This document shows, piece by piece, positions 50,894 through 64,000 of a stretch of DNA of 64,000 nt. Source of the DNA: Lingula anatina. Taxonomy: Eukaryota > Brachiopoda > Lingulata > Lingulida > Lingulidae. The translations under genes and the position numbers were made by a program. Positions within the stretch are counted from its first letter, which is position 1. The number at the start of each line of letters is the position of its first letter. The notes under the pieces were generated by a model. It made no database searches. It was not told the origin of the DNA and saw nothing but the letters and a program-made list of their open reading frames with translations. The stretch lies in assembly GCF_001039355.2 (NCBI RefSeq), contig NW_019775613.1:224901-288900 (forward strand), given 5' to 3'.

Positions 50894-52469
50894 CTCTGGA
50901 ACTGCACCAGTACTGTCTTTTCATATCTTTTAATTGTTTTCAGTCCCAAGAACTCATCTTCTCCTTTTAAAGGAACACTTACGACACTCATAACAGTCCA
51001 GAGTTAGATTTATTATCCCTGATACAAAACTCTCTGGTTCCACTTAGTTGTACTTTGTCTCTTCACTCTTGTGAAGTGTCTATTACATGTGCAGACCCAA
51101 ACACAGAACATTTTTTTAAAAATCTATTTCACATGGCTCCAATTTAGTAAAACTGTGTAAATTGGTCAAAATTACTTTCATATGTATTCCGTAGGAGACT
51201 GTGCAGGGCTTTATTAAGTTGATGGTTATTTTTTCCCCCTTGCTTCCAGATTTTTTTTTTGGGTAAAATGAAATTTTATCAAAATGTATTCCATGTGTGC
51301 TCTGTAAGGTGTTCTTTCTTTATTTGACAAGACTTGTAGTCAAGCAGTGAAGAAGAAAATAGCAAAAGGCAATGTTCTCCACAAAGATGTGTGACTTTAA
51401 TAAGTTGACCACAGATGCTGTTTCACTTTAAGTTGAAAAAAAAAAAAGAAAAACAACAACAACCAATTCAAGGTCACAAAACCTAACATGACCCCTAGGC
51501 ATAATGTATGAAGTTAATCTTTTTTCAACTGCATAATAAAATGAAAATATTTTTAGTATGCTAAAGCAGCTTGAAAATCATATCCATCCAGATATTTTAC
51601 ATTTATAAACAAGCCAAAAAAAAAAAAAAATACACAAATGACAAATGTCCTATGAGATTGAACAAATAAATTACACAGAAAGATAAATGTTCAAATAATG
51701 AAGACTTTCTTACATATGTGAAAAGTAAAGCTTTTATTGATCAAGCACAAAATTGAGGTAGGGTAATACATATAGGATCAAGTAGATTCCTCTTCATGTT
51801 AAACAGCAATGGGATCTTCTGATGAGGGTCTGCCAGGTACTTCACACACTGCCCTTTAAGTAAGTTTGTGTTTGGATTGGCAGAGGCTTCTTACTTAAGA
51901 TGAGCATCCAAAAGAAAAAAAAAAAACTAAACAATTTTTCTCTACTCAGTAAAGATTATCAAAAGCAGTACGTGACATGCTAACCTCAAAACACACATAT
52001 GGGACTGAATAAAAAATTAGATTCCTCATTTCTCACCATACATCTGACAAAAATACACAAACAGTCATTTCTTCAGTATGGTGAGGCATTTCACAGCATA
52101 TTACTCATGCAAAATGCCAATATTTATCCTTTTCAAATGCACATGTATCACTGCAATATATGATTGGCCAAGGTGGCTCATAACTCAGCCAACTCTACAG
52201 CTTCACAAAAAACTTTTTTCCCTGATACGGCCAATATGATATGCCTTTTTCTTTAAAGCAGAGATGTAAAACTAAAGGCGCATTCAATCTACATTCCACA
52301 TATGAATAATCTTAAGGATGTATTTACACGGAAATTATGTCAATCCTTCTCAAATTGAACCCCCTCTCTGTGGGCCCCCTGACTAAGGTAAGCAGTACCT
52401 ATCTCCATTGTAAACACACCCTAACTGATGTGACCAAATGGCAAGATAATATAAGATCCTAAACTGTAT

Positions 52470-52472
<3 letters not shown>

Positions 52473-52500
<28 letters not shown>
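52473..52500 (+). repeat. Poly-A tract
   Basis: A run of 28 A residues with no recognisable retroposon body upstream. Confidence 0.9.
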
Positions 52501-52503
<3 letters not shown>

Positions 52504-53883
52504 ATCCTGCTGTCTGATGATGTTAATTTATTTAGTGGATTAGTGGACTGCTATCGATTTGTTTCGTTTTCATATAAACCAAGTTTCAGGATAAGACTCT
52601 CTTGTGACCCCCCCCCCCCAAATATTAACACATGTTACGCTATTGCCAAAATACAAAGAAAATAGGGAAAAAAGTTCCCACAGTTTTCTTTTTTACAATC
52701 TCAACTTTTTGCCATATCTGACTGCAAATGTTGTCTTTTCTGACCATAATGTATCACATAAATTGTGTGTTATCGGCCCATGTAAAGGCAACTACCCATA
52801 ACCTGTCTGCCAACATATTATCCCTGTTAAACTTGAACCATGGAGCTCAAATAAACCGTCTGGCTATCAATCTTACTGTTGATGTAATGGTTAAACAACC
52901 AAAAAATAAACAACAATTCATTTGAAAATCATGTTTCCAGACGTTCTAGTACTTCAACTTGTTTTTTTTTCTTCTGTTAAATGTTAACATGTATGATGCA
53001 CCAAAAGACATAAATGAAAGGTGAAAAAACCAGTACTCAGTCAAATAAAGTCTGACTTATGGATTTGTTTGTCACGGTGAATGAACTTTTAGGAAAGGTA
53101 TCTATTCCTGCTTTTTACCAATTCATGCAGAACAAATCTTTTTAAAAGTACATACTTTAACAGATCTTATAAAAAGTATTCATCTACTGATCAAGTAGTG
53201 TTACCATGAGTGTTGTGCATCTTTTTTTACTATTTTACTCAGAGCATTTACACTTACATCTTGGGTAAGGCTGAAGTCAACAGTACTTATGCACGCTCTC
53301 TTTAGATTTGTGATTAATAAGGAAATCAGGTATAAATAGAGGTAAAATGTAACAAATCACTACCGCTTAACTGCTTAATCTCTGGTGAATAAAAAGCAAC
53401 ATTTAATGATGAGGACTAGAATCAACAGGTTCTATTTTATGCTATAGCATCGATCACGATAAGGTAGCGCAACTGTCGTGACGAGGTCAGAATTTATCTC
53501 TTCCCATGACCCCAGAATCTTCATTCAAACATCATTTTATTGAGAAAACCCAATATCCATACAAGGGGCCTTAATTCAAATGACAGGAGCTGATAAAGTG
53601 GATCACACTTTATGGTCTACATCGAACACACATTGCAGCCAAAAATTCATGACAATATGCCCCGGCATATGTATTGCTGGGCAGCTCCACACTGGGTCCC
53701 CCTAGAGTGAATTCTTTGGTTCCCACAGTGAAGTCTTCAGGTTCTGTTGCTAACCTTGTATATTCTATTGTTGAAAATATCCCCCCTCAGTGCTTACTAA
53801 TATCATAGCTGAAGTCTCCACTTGGATCCCTCGTAGTTCTCCATAACCAAAGCAAAGCAAAGCACAGGATGTTAAGATGTAAG

Positions 53884-54112
53884 GGTGCTTTCCCAGAGAT
53901 TTAGATCGATCTAAAGATTAAGATTTAGATCGACCTAACTCCTTGGGGGTTCACGCTAATTTGCAGTCAGCCGAGCGGGCACCATAGTTAATTACCCCCT
54001 TACAGCTTTTAGTAGGCAGGACAGACGCTTAAGCCGGCCAAGCTGACAGTAATCTAGTGAGACTCCCCACAGGGACAGATCAATCTAAAAATCTATGGAA
54101 ATGGGGTGTAAG
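53884..54112. mobile_element. Fold-back element, GATCGATCTAA-type arms, copy 1
   Basis: The left arm TTTAGATCGATCTAAA and CTAACTCCTTGGGGG is inverted in the right arm CTCCCCACAGGGACAGATCA and ATCTAAAAATCTATGG. The core is TTAATTACCCCCTTACAGCT then TTTTAGTAGGC. It is about 300 bp from copy 2. No open reading frame of note. Confidence 0.7.
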
Positions 54113-54409
54113 ACAAGGTGCCTATAAACTCTTACACGCACGTGAATGCATACACATGCATGCGAAAAAGAGAAAAGGATTTAAAGAAGCAAAGGAGGAG
54201 AAAAATGAAAGGAGAGGAAAGAAAAAGAAGGACCAAAGATGAATTGCGAAAAAATATTTTATTTGATACTAGCATGATTTTTACAACAGGCTATTGGACC
54301 TAAAAACTAAATAACAAATAAATGCCATTTCAGTATGTAGAAGTGATAAAATCTACACGATTAAGAAAGATTTGTAGTGTTGGACATGAAGATCACATAG
54401 GTGTCTAAG

Positions 54410-54600
54410 AGTGCATTCCCATAGATTTAGATCGATCCATCTAAATCGACCTAACTCCCTGGGGGTTTACGCTAAATTGCTGCCAGCTGAGTATGCTCGG
54501 TAGTTAATTACCCCTTTATAGCTTTTAGTAGGCGGGGACAGACATTTAAGCTCCCCACAGGGATAGATCGATCTAAAATCTGTGGGAATGGTGTCTAATC
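54410..54600. mobile_element. Fold-back element, GATCGATCTAA-type arms, copy 2
   Basis: ATTCCCATAGATTTAGATCG at the left is the inverse of CGATCTAAAATCTGTGGGAA at the right, allowing one mismatch. The core TTAATTACCCCTTTATAGCT and TTTTAGTAGGCGGGG matches copy 1. Confidence 0.75.
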
Positions 54601-55244
54601 TAGCTAAGCCTGGACATGTTGCTGATTCCAGGTCTGATGTTTGAATCAATAATGCCATGATCTCTTTGTCAATATTGCCCCTGTGACTTCATAAATGTTA
54701 TCAAGAAGAGGTTTATCAGACCTACAGCAAGTGGAGTCATTCTGAAGTGCTAAGATCAGATAGGAGTGATAAAAACTGTCAAAATGTCCAGTCAAGATGT
54801 CATTTTGTCTCTAGTGTTAACAATTTGTCTTTGACATGATGGCAACATGGCATACAGGGCATGGTATGGTGAGGGGGGGGATGGGGGTGAAAAGGGGAAG
54901 GGGAAGTACCATTATACAAACATACTACGATGAAATAAAGATACCATATATGCACAGTGCCTCTCTGCTTTCTCGACTTATTTTCAAATAATCTCCTTAT
55001 CTCTAAAATATAGCAGTTAATAAATTTCTCTTTTTTTCTGCAAAATGGCAATGCCATGGTTTACCCGGCACCATAAGTGCTCTACAAAGAATGCGAAACT
55101 TGGGTGGGCTCCGAGCATTGAATATTCATGTTTCCAGTTATGTATCTGTCTGACTCTGAATACAATGAGGAATATTCCAGACACGCAACTTCCCTGTCCC
55201 ACGTACAGGTGGAATAGTTTTCTTTCACAATTTTGAAAAATAAA

Positions 55245-55305
55245 AGTGTGTGTGTGTGTGTGTGTGCATGTGTGCACACATGTGAACATATACACATGCA
55301 CACAA
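55245..55305. repeat. (GT)n / (CA)n mixed microsatellite
   Basis: A TG array followed by degenerate GTGCACACATGTG and CACATGCACAC blocks, forming an imperfect palindrome. It creates long spurious open frames on both strands. Confidence 0.9.
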
Positions 55306-55835
55306 CTTTTTACTCTGTCTGCAATACGTTCTACTGCTATCACCACATTTTTTGTAAGATGCTTCACAACCACTGTTTGCTCTCTGCATTACCCCTTGCA
55401 GAAACCTCTTGTGATAACTGCAGGATGCAATGCAGTCAACTAATTTAGTCATGTCTTATTGTATAGCAAATTTTAGATTTAGTGTCATGTCCATTACAGC
55501 ATTATACCAGATGTTGAAATTTTCATTCAATAAGTATATTTTACAATCAAGTGACTTCTTCCATAAGTTAGAAGTAAAATTATCATTAAAGGTAAACTAA
55601 GTGCAACTTTCGGCCTCGATGTTGTTATTCATGGTCATTGCTGTCTCTTGATTGCTCTCCTGCAGTGTGTGGTATAAATGTGATAGCATGGGTTAATTGT
55701 CACGTAGCTAAGCAAGCCCACTGATTATCAGCAATGCATTGACACAGATGGAGTCTGAGTGGGAGAGAGGATGTAAACATCACCAAAACCTCTCCTGGTT
55801 AGCAGTGATATTTTGAAGGTGGTTTGGTGGGTGAC

Positions 55836-55857
55836 GGGGGGTGGGTGGGGGTGGGGG
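55836..55857 (+). other. G-quadruplex candidate
   Basis: Four G runs of 6, 3, 5 and 5 bases separated by single T residues, the arrangement predicted to fold most stably. A looser G-rich run lies at 54872-54903. Confidence 0.6.
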
Positions 55858-56518
55858 TATGATACACAAATGTATGCCTGTCATCCAAAGTTTCAGAGAT
55901 TCTGAAAAAATACATGTAAACACCGCTGTTGTTTTCTGCAACAGCATAAGGTTAGATCCAATGATATTGTAACAGGGTGATGCATGTTTGTGAACTCGGG
56001 GTGATATATTGCAAATTGCGATTTATGCGGTACTTGGGATAGACAGATTCTGGAATTAGTGCACAGGAGGATGGGCATCCTTCGCACACCTCTCATATAA
56101 TGTGTGATCATTACTGGTCAGTGACCACCATGGATGTAAACACTGGAAAGCCTCCGAGCTAATTTTGTATTGCCCCCCAGTATGAGAGGTCAGGGTACGC
56201 AAACACTAAAACTACCTCTAATGCAAAAGTGCCCAGAGTATGTCCAAACAAACCTCTTAACTATCACATCCAGCTAATTTGTAGAGTCAAGACCCCCTTA
56301 GACGATAGGGACTTCACTAATTATGATTTAATATGAACAATTTAATATGCTTACAATAAAAACCATTGTGGAGACTGCTTAATTATCAAGGATGAAATTT
56401 TTTGCAATTTAATTATAAGAAGAAGGAAAATTTATGGTCATTTTCAATGGTTTTCATCAACTCGGACATAAATATATTTACCTGCAGACAGAGATAGTGC
56501 TACCCTGTATATAACATG

Positions 56519-56803
56519 CCCTAGGACTAGTTTCACAAGAGAACATCAGACTGAATATTGGTCCTCACTTTTATAGCAAAATATCCACCAACTTCCATTC
56601 AGGATAAATCCCTAAAATCCCCTTAAAATATTTTTTAAAATAAAACATTAGTCCTCCCTTTACTTTTACAAAGCAGGCAAATTATTTCATGTAAGTGAAT
56701 AACTACTGGCTCATATTATTTTGAGTGATAATGAACAAAAAGTTTGGTCTATAAGTTTACACCTACTTTCGGTCTAAAAATCTCTTGTGAAACCAGCTCT
56801 AGG
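56519..56803. mobile_element. MITE-like element with GTTTCACAAGAGA termini
   Basis: CCTAGGACTAGTTTCACAAG at the left is inverted in CTTGTGAAACCAGCTCTAGG at the right with a few mismatches. Similarity continues weakly inward (about 40 bp). The ~285-bp body is AT-rich and non-coding. Confidence 0.6.
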
Positions 56804-57037
56804 TAAGACATCAAAATTCTCAAATCTGAGAAAAGGTCAGCTGTCCCCAATCCTAATCTTCTTTCCTATTTGTCACCAGCAGACAGTCCCGGCCAGTCAA
56901 AGAGTGTTTGTAGTCTACACTCAAGTGCTAGCACACTAATCTCTGTGGACTATTTACAGTCATTATTATTGTAGTGCTGGACCCCAGAACCCCAACTTCC
57001 ATACAGGTTGTGTGTTTTGGCTGTGAGATGTGCCCGG

Positions 57038-57370
57038 TTCATGTGCCTGTTTAGAGTGCCTGTCAGGTGTGTCTTGACTTGGTGCCTGTGTGATTTACCT
57101 ATCATAAATGTCATTATAAAATATTTGTCTGCAAAGGTGCTTGTCTGTTGTGCCTGTCTTTGAGTTGGAAAAGACTGCCTGTGTTAATTGCCTAAATGTT
57201 CAAAGGCTCAGGTAAGAATGCCTGTCCATTTTGTATTTTTAGTCAGGTAAGTTTGTCTATCTGTATACCTGTCTTTTGTCATTGTCTTGGGGTTGGGTAA
57301 AAGTTCCCATCTGCAATATTCCTGAATGCCTATCACACAGAACAGATAAGAATGTCTGTCAGGTGTCACA
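57038..57370. repeat. Degenerate TGCCTGT-rich repeat region
   Basis: GTGCCTGT, TGCCTGTC and CAGGTGTG-type words recur at irregular 15-40 bp intervals, consistent with an old minisatellite. No consistent unit could be fixed by eye. Confidence 0.4.
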
Positions 57371-60300
57371 TCTGTTTTGTTAGTAAACAGTGGCAATCCT
57401 TCCTTGCTAATCAGGCATCATGAGTCTCTTATGTACCTTTTTTACTTACCATGTACCAGTGCAATCTACCTATCTCTCTACACCCCCCCCCCTTCACATT
57501 CTGCACTACTAATGGCAAGACTGTACATTGAGCAAATCCATGGTATACTTTTAGCTGGCCTGCTCTTCTTGTGTGTAGTATTTGGTGTTACTGACATGCT
57601 GATTTCTGTCATAAACCTTTTCCACCAGCAGCCAATTTTCACAACATCCTGCACCCAAAGCAAAAACAAACACTTAAAGGCACTTACACTGGAACATGTT
57701 GCCTGACCACTGTGGCCTAAACAAGCAGGAGTTGACCACGGGTCACTCCCATCGCAAATCTTTTATTAGAAGATTTTTTTGAAGCTTATATTTGACAGCA
57801 TTTCATTGAAAGAAAAGCAGCCTATAACTGATATCATGGGAAAAATTCTTTGGCCATGAAACAATATCCTTTGTAATCATACCTTGTAAAGACTGATATC
57901 TCATTAAAAAAAAACATCTCTCTCTTCCTCTCTATCTCTCTCCCTTTGCAGACGTTGTCTGTCATAGACCTCCACAACTCCCACATATACAAAGTGCAAA
58001 CGTAAAACTTCATTGGTAAATCATCAAATCACAAAGAAATCACAAAGAGAATTTTGTGAAATCCTCCCCCCCACCCCCCATCACTCCTCTCAACCCCACC
58101 TTCACACCTGAAGTTTTAAGTACACAAAGGTGCCATATGAGAACCATATGGAACTGGAAATCTCTTAGTTGTAGGTAGAAATTGGTGCCTGATTAATAGT
58201 GCTTTGGAGATTTGAACTCACCCATAAATCTGATAAACGAGATAATCAAATTCTCCTCCCATAATTTACTGGCCCCTGCCACTCTTTACCTCCAGTAATG
58301 TCTCCATATGGAATGAGTGGATTACTAGAGGGATGGCTCAGTTCTGAACTCTGTTTCACTTTCTTTCCAGGCACCTCTGCACACTGTTTCACAAACGGGT
58401 TTGCCACATTTTTTATGACACAATATTGGAAAAATACCATCCAAGTTAAGTAAAATTCTTTTGATAATTTTTTTTCGACAATGTATTATTTTCAAAGCCA
58501 AGAACAACATAACAAAAATTAATGTCGCTTTGGTCACTTTAATTTCTCTCACATGAGATTTTCAAAACATGGCTAAATATTATTGAAACAATAATTCATG
58601 GACCTCAGTATCAACACATCACTTTAAACTTCCACCCTGGGTGCAAAACTGACCTACACCTGTACTCGGTCACTTAAATCAGGATCACCTGCTTGATTAA
58701 ATGCACCTTAACTTAATGTGTTTATTTCCAAATAAATACAAAACATCCGCATTGTTTCAGACATCCATTTATCACATTACAAACTCTGACCAGCTCTTTG
58801 ATGTTTTTTTTCTCACAAATCCAAGTAACAGCAGACAAAATAATGAACAAAAACATCCAAAAATATTTTTATCCTCATTCCAAATTTTATTACAAAAACA
58901 TCCTTCACACAGCTTCTAATAAACCGTTGCTTACACATCACATTTCTGTAATATCCTATGCTCTTTGGGATGTGTTACTTTGGCTTATTACGGCAATGCT
59001 ATTCAATGCTATCCAATCAGGAAAGGCAAGCAGCTCATGCAACTGCATGGACCTAAATGTCAGTAATCTCCCCATGCTTGAACACAGAAAAATAACTCTT
59101 GTTTTTTAGCTCAATTGAGCAGGTCCAATGGCAATTTTACTGCCATTTTACTAGCTGCTGGTCCAGCACCCATGTAGATGTAGTGTACACAATACATTAA
59201 AGGTTGATTTACACCAAGCTAACTGGAATAAACAGTCCACAAACTTGGACCGTGCTAGTGTCTATTTGCATAAGTAGCACACAAATTGATAGCTCTACCT
59301 GAATCAGACTTTTGATTCCATTTTATTAGATCAAAGAATTAAATGGCTGTTCTGTATACTGACAGCTCAAGCAGCACACCAAGATCACACCAGAGTTTTT
59401 TTTCAAATGTAAACATGCCTTAACACTTGATTTTTTTCACTGTTTTGTTCATGGGTCAGAAACTATGGATATCTGAATGGTTACTGGCATGTGCAGGAGA
59501 ACTCAGATTTATGTGAACATCACAGGGGTCTCCACTTAATTGCTTGACCATACTTAAATAGCTTGGATATTTCACTTTACATTCCCAATGTGCTGCAAAA
59601 TCACCCATTTTTCATAACAGCCATTGGCACAAGAAATCATGCCTACTGGATGGTTTCCAGAGCATCCCCAAGTTCTGAGACAGCCTTTCACTGAAATTAT
59701 CACACCACATAGCTGACAATGCTATCTAATATTAGCACAGTAACTTATTTCAAACTAAAAACTGTATACTTCAAAAAGACATTCACCGGGCTTTCTATCC
59801 TAAGATACTTTTTGCATAACTATATAACATGCATTAAAGAGCATTCCAATCTAGAAAACAGTCTGACACTTACTACAATACATCACCATTAAACAACATT
59901 TTATTACTGGAATGGAGTAAACAAACCAACAATTATGGCAGTACACAGGAAATGAACCCAACCAAAGGTGTGTCAAGACTAAGATAAAAACCAAAACCAA
60001 TTTTAGGTCTAAATTACACTACCAGACAACCAGATATAATTCCCACTTATTTAGTCAATTGCGCCCAGTGGAAACTGGATGATACTCCACTGCTGCCATC
60101 TGCAGCTAGATCTAATGATTGTTCACAATAATTTTAATTAAAATTACAAGATGGCTCAATGGTCGCTAAATAAGGGACTGTTCAGGATGAAACTAAAATA
60201 ACTGAATAAGTAATCTGGTAGTCATATCATGTCATCCAGACCTACACCAGTTTGGGTCTAATTGTGTGTTTAAATACACCTTGAGAACTTTGCAGAAAAA

Positions 60301-63300
60301 TGAAAAAAAGTGCATTCCACTGGAAGTCCTAATGATGAGCACTGGCTGAAGATGGCAAATAGTTTTCATGGCAGTAAAATGTCAATTAAATTTCATGGTT
60401 AATTGTCTTGACATCTAGGCATCTGAATGAAGATCAATGCATTGGAGATAGTTTGGTCACACCAGTGCTGGGCAATGTTGGTTGGAACAATTTTGGGTTT
60501 GTTGTTTTGGTTCAGTGTGTGTCCAAAAAACTGGGTTCTTTTTTTTTTTTTTTTTAGATAATACCACCTGCGCCATCAAAAATATGCCATGTTACCCTGA
60601 TGTTGACCTGATGTTGACCCAATGTTGGACCATCATTCATATCTGGTGGACCATTAAACAGGCTATGTTTTACTTGGGTTAGACTTCTGTTTGTCATCTG
60701 TCTTGCTGTCTGGTTCTGGCTTGTTTCAAGGAATCTACTTAGCACCAAATAAAAGTTCACACTGTAGTTCATGTCTGCATTCCAATCAAATTCTGAACTA
60801 AATATAGTGGCCAACTCTTTTCATCTTTACAACATTGGTTTATTTACATATTCTACTTCCTTCACCCACACTTTATCTGTTTTGCACAATGTTTTTGTTT
60901 CAGGGACACAGAAACAGGTTGGAGAAAAGACTCAATTACAGCACTCAGAAATTCCAGAATAATTTCCTTTTTCCCAATGGGGAGCAATAATTGACCAAAA
61001 GAATTTACAAGCCACTACAGTGACTTGTCAGTCAAACAGGGCACCAAAGCTGATGGACAATTCTATGCTTACAGTTACACAGCTGGTCAGGAGGAGGGTG
61101 GGATTGCGATTTCCGAATACAACTCCAGCATGTGTTCGCTTTGATACTTGTTTCATGTCGTCTCTGTACCTCTTGCAGGCAGATTTTTATTTTTCATTTC
61201 AAACACCATGTAATATGAGCATTGAAAAAGCTTGAGAAACTTTACAAGGCAATGCACTGCCCACCTGTAAGAAATCATGTGCAAATTTGCAGCAAGCCCT
61301 CCTCCCAGATGCAGCTCTTCCTCGTAATATTTGAACAACGTGCCGTTCTCTCATTTCTTGATCTACCACATCATTCTTCCTCCAAGCTGCTCGGCACATG
61401 CTGGATGTAGTTTTGAACACCCTAGGTACCAAAAATTCAAATATTTTTGGTTTATTGGTCAGTAATACCTGTCCATGAAGTATGGGGTACGACTCGTGTC
61501 ACCTCTTTCAACTTTTTTTCGATAATGCCATTTAAACTTAAATGCCTAGTGTAAAAAATGGCAGGAAAGTAAACTTCAATAATGTTTATTGGTCTCAATT
61601 GAAACTCTTATCAACAGGGTGCAGGATGAATCTCCAGCAAGCAGTAATTATCTGCAGGTGGTATAATTTTATGCCTGGATTCTGGTGGATTTCTAATCAA
61701 ATAGACTAATCAAGTCCAGGGATACAAATATATTGCTAGTTTAAGTGAAACTGGAAATGAAAATACATATATCTAAACAATAGTCAGACTATAAATCATT
61801 TTCTTTTCGCTGAAATTTTATAATAATGCTTCATTATTAGACCTTCAGTACTTTTCCCTCTAATTGCTTAAAAAAATCTAAGCTACATGTATCTGGAGTT
61901 AGTCCATTTCAGCTACATTTCATAATACTTTGATCCTTTTCAATACATCAAAACTGCACATCAAACCCTTCGGTTTCAATGGAAATTAGGCCAATGTTAA
62001 AGAGTTCGAAGTTGACCGTGAAACTCAGGGTGCTCCTGGAGGAGCAGACACTTTAGTGGCAATTCAACTTGACAACCAGCAGCCGTCTACTGGACATGTG
62101 GGATTACATCAAGACTGATAACACAGTCTAGACTCACATGATTAATTACTGTCATAGAGAAATAGCCAGACACTGTTCAAAATGAGAGGCGGTATTCTTG
62201 CCACTGAGCCCAATTGAGATGGAATATATCAAGGCTCAAGTGCAGAGATTTACTTTATGATAATGAAAAACTGAATAAAAAATGAACAGTGAAACAAAAA
62301 TAAATAAATAAATGAATTAATAAATGAAAGGATCAACAGTGAATCATGACTTGTGTGGATTTATAAAAAAAAAAAAAAAAAAAAAACTCACTTTCCCAAT
62401 ACTTAAATCTTCATATGGTTTTAAGTTTAGAAACTGTCACATACAATTCACATCATAATTGTCAAAAATGAACGACATCTACACAGGTCATAATTACAGA
62501 AAAGATACAATGAATGCCTTATCTGGCAGACAGAGCTTCAACATGTGGAGAGCTAGGAATATTAGTCACTTATCAGACTGTCACCTAGTGAGGCAGGGGG
62601 GCATGAAACCCACCTAACTCCCCCACCTATATTTATCAAGCAATGCAAGGTGCCCTAATCAGTGATCCCCAAGCCCACTCTCACCAAAATTTATGTAGAT
62701 CAAAAATTACCCCCTACAGCCCTGCTGAACTTTTCAGCAGCATTCTCCGACTTGCATCTCATACCTTTAAGGGGCTCACAAATATGGACAAGTGCCCAAA
62801 ACCTGTTTAACTGTCAGGTATCTCACAAGGTGCAATTCTGGGCCCAATCAGTGTACTTAGAGGGCCCTGCAACTAGAGTAACAGGTGTGGATTCCAACCT
62901 TCAATCTAAATGGCATACTACCTTTCAAACAGAGCAAAAAATGCCTACCTGAAACACAAGTGGGCTGGCAACTCACTCAGCTTCAGGATGTACGGTGAAT
63001 GCTCACAGTACAGCACAAGAATGTAGTAGAACTCCCAGACCGTGCTATACTTACATATAGGAAGTGTACAGCTTCATACATCACTCCATGAGCACACCAT
63101 TAACATTTATGCCAACATTCTGTATGTGTTGGTGCATAATCAGTAGTTGTGTAACTTAAATTCCTTTCCATAATCAGAATTAGACTTCAATAAAGAGATA
63201 TTATATTTATTAAGAAATTTTGATGTCTGCCTAATTAATGATGAAAAATTATTTGATCAAATTTTTGCTGTATCCATTTTTCCACATTGTGTGCCATACA

Positions 63301-64000
63301 CAAAATCATCTGCATCTGTAAACATTTAAGAATTCCCAATCTCAATCCCCCTTTTTTTTACTTCCAATATACAACAAATGCCCAAGACAGAATCTAGGAA
63401 ATCATTTATGTACCTAGAATAAAAGAACCATTCAGTTTAAACAAAATTTGTTGGACTTCATGTGTTCAAAAGTGGAACGTAACTTTGATTTTATTATAAG
63501 ATCAGTTGCTGCATGGACAACGCATACAATACATATAACCTTTCTGATATCATCAAAAGAATACTATGACATGCATTCAACAGCAACATTGTCTTTTAAA
63601 GTAAAACAAAACAGCCTATAACTAATCAAAGACCACTTGGTTTGCAACACAAGACAAAACCCCTTGTGTAAACACCCCTCCTAAAACATTACCATTGCCA
63701 GTGATCAATGGAAAATGAAACCCCCTGCTCGTTTATCAAAAGAAGATCCTAATCTGCTATCATAGAGGGGTTAATTACAAATAGACCCAAGCTTTTCATT
63801 GAAGTCTTCAGTCAGTTTCTCCATAATTCACTCCCAGAGCCCTGGCAAACACACCAGAGGTAAATCAATCAAATGAGCTATGTGATATGTAGGGGAGAAG
63901 TAGCATTTACCTAATCCACTGCTTAATTTACACAAAATGTTGCTAGCTAGCTATGAAATGCTAGAACAAGACTGACCATCTACTGCCCCCTCACCCCCCC

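Larger units (their letters stand above)
41737..64000. other. ~22 kb without recognisable exons, probably the RhoGEF 5' intron
   Basis: Upstream of the first identified DH exon. I found no open frame with a recognisable domain joined to credible splice sites. The longest minus-strand frames (50139-50498, 55017-55373) match nothing I know; the second is made largely of a (GT)n repeat. The sequence is AT-rich with fold-back elements, direct repeats, poly-A runs and C- or G-rich tracts. One or more small exons could be missed. Confidence 0.5.

Noticed and set aside
55017-55373. 118-codon minus-strand open frame
   Set aside because: Generated largely by the (GT)n/(CA)n repeat; His/Thr-rich low-complexity translation.
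61153-61432. Arg-rich minus-strand frame that looked like a possible transposase or DNA-binding fragment
   Set aside because: No motif could be aligned to a known transposase, and the competing frames are equally open.
62010-62260. Possible tRNA-derived SINE
   Set aside because: A and B box promoter motifs could not be placed, and no tail or target duplication was found.

Overview
The window is animal nuclear DNA: intron-rich genes with GT-AG splice sites, long AT-rich introns, many microsatellites and short non-autonomous transposons, and no bacterial or organellar genes. The gene set and repeat style suggest a marine invertebrate (a mollusc, lancelet, hemichordate or similar), but nothing seen fixes the phylum. 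There is no CRISPR, operon or prophage-like system. Splice sites were assembled by hand from reading-frame phase and family conservation.

Layout. (1) 1-2882: intergenic, with two inverted-repeat elements, ending in a TATA-box promoter. (2) 2883-12732 (+): a complete 10-exon secreted chitinase of 629 residues (signal peptide, GH18 domain, Pro/Thr linker, two peritrophin-A/CBM14 domains). (3) 13145-23960: two near-identical ~5-5.8 kb units separated by a single N at 18950. Each holds a complete 9-exon cathepsin O gene on the minus strand, head to head with exon 1 of ribosomal protein S3 on the plus strand; 60 bp separate the two start codons. Only the second unit continues into a full RPS3 gene (23367-26058, 5 exons, 239 residues, one GC-AG intron). 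The first unit stops at the N inside RPS3 intron 1. The simplest reading is that two alleles of one locus were laid end to end by the assembler. (4) 26175-28505: convergent 3' region. (5) 28506-41736 (-): 21 exons of a Rho guanine-nucleotide exchange factor of the ARHGEF17/TEM4 type (DH, PH, coiled coil, C-terminal beta-propeller). The DH domain to the stop codon is complete (882 residues), apart from a one-base frame break in the PH exon; the N-terminal exons were not found. (6) 41737-64000: about 22 kb with no recognisable exon, probably the 5' intron of the RhoGEF, rich in fold-back elements and simple repeats.

The genes do not form a pathway. Chitinase is a secreted glycan hydrolase, cathepsin O a lysosomal-type protease, RPS3 a small-subunit ribosomal protein, and the RhoGEF a cytoskeletal signalling protein. 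The only obvious regulatory coupling is the shared cathepsin O/RPS3 promoter. The most useful observations are the probable false duplication, a 728-bp insertion with its empty site present in the sister copy, vestigial and inverted copies of RhoGEF exon pieces, a 548-bp long-TIR element with a 5-bp target duplication, and the frame break in the RhoGEF PH domain.
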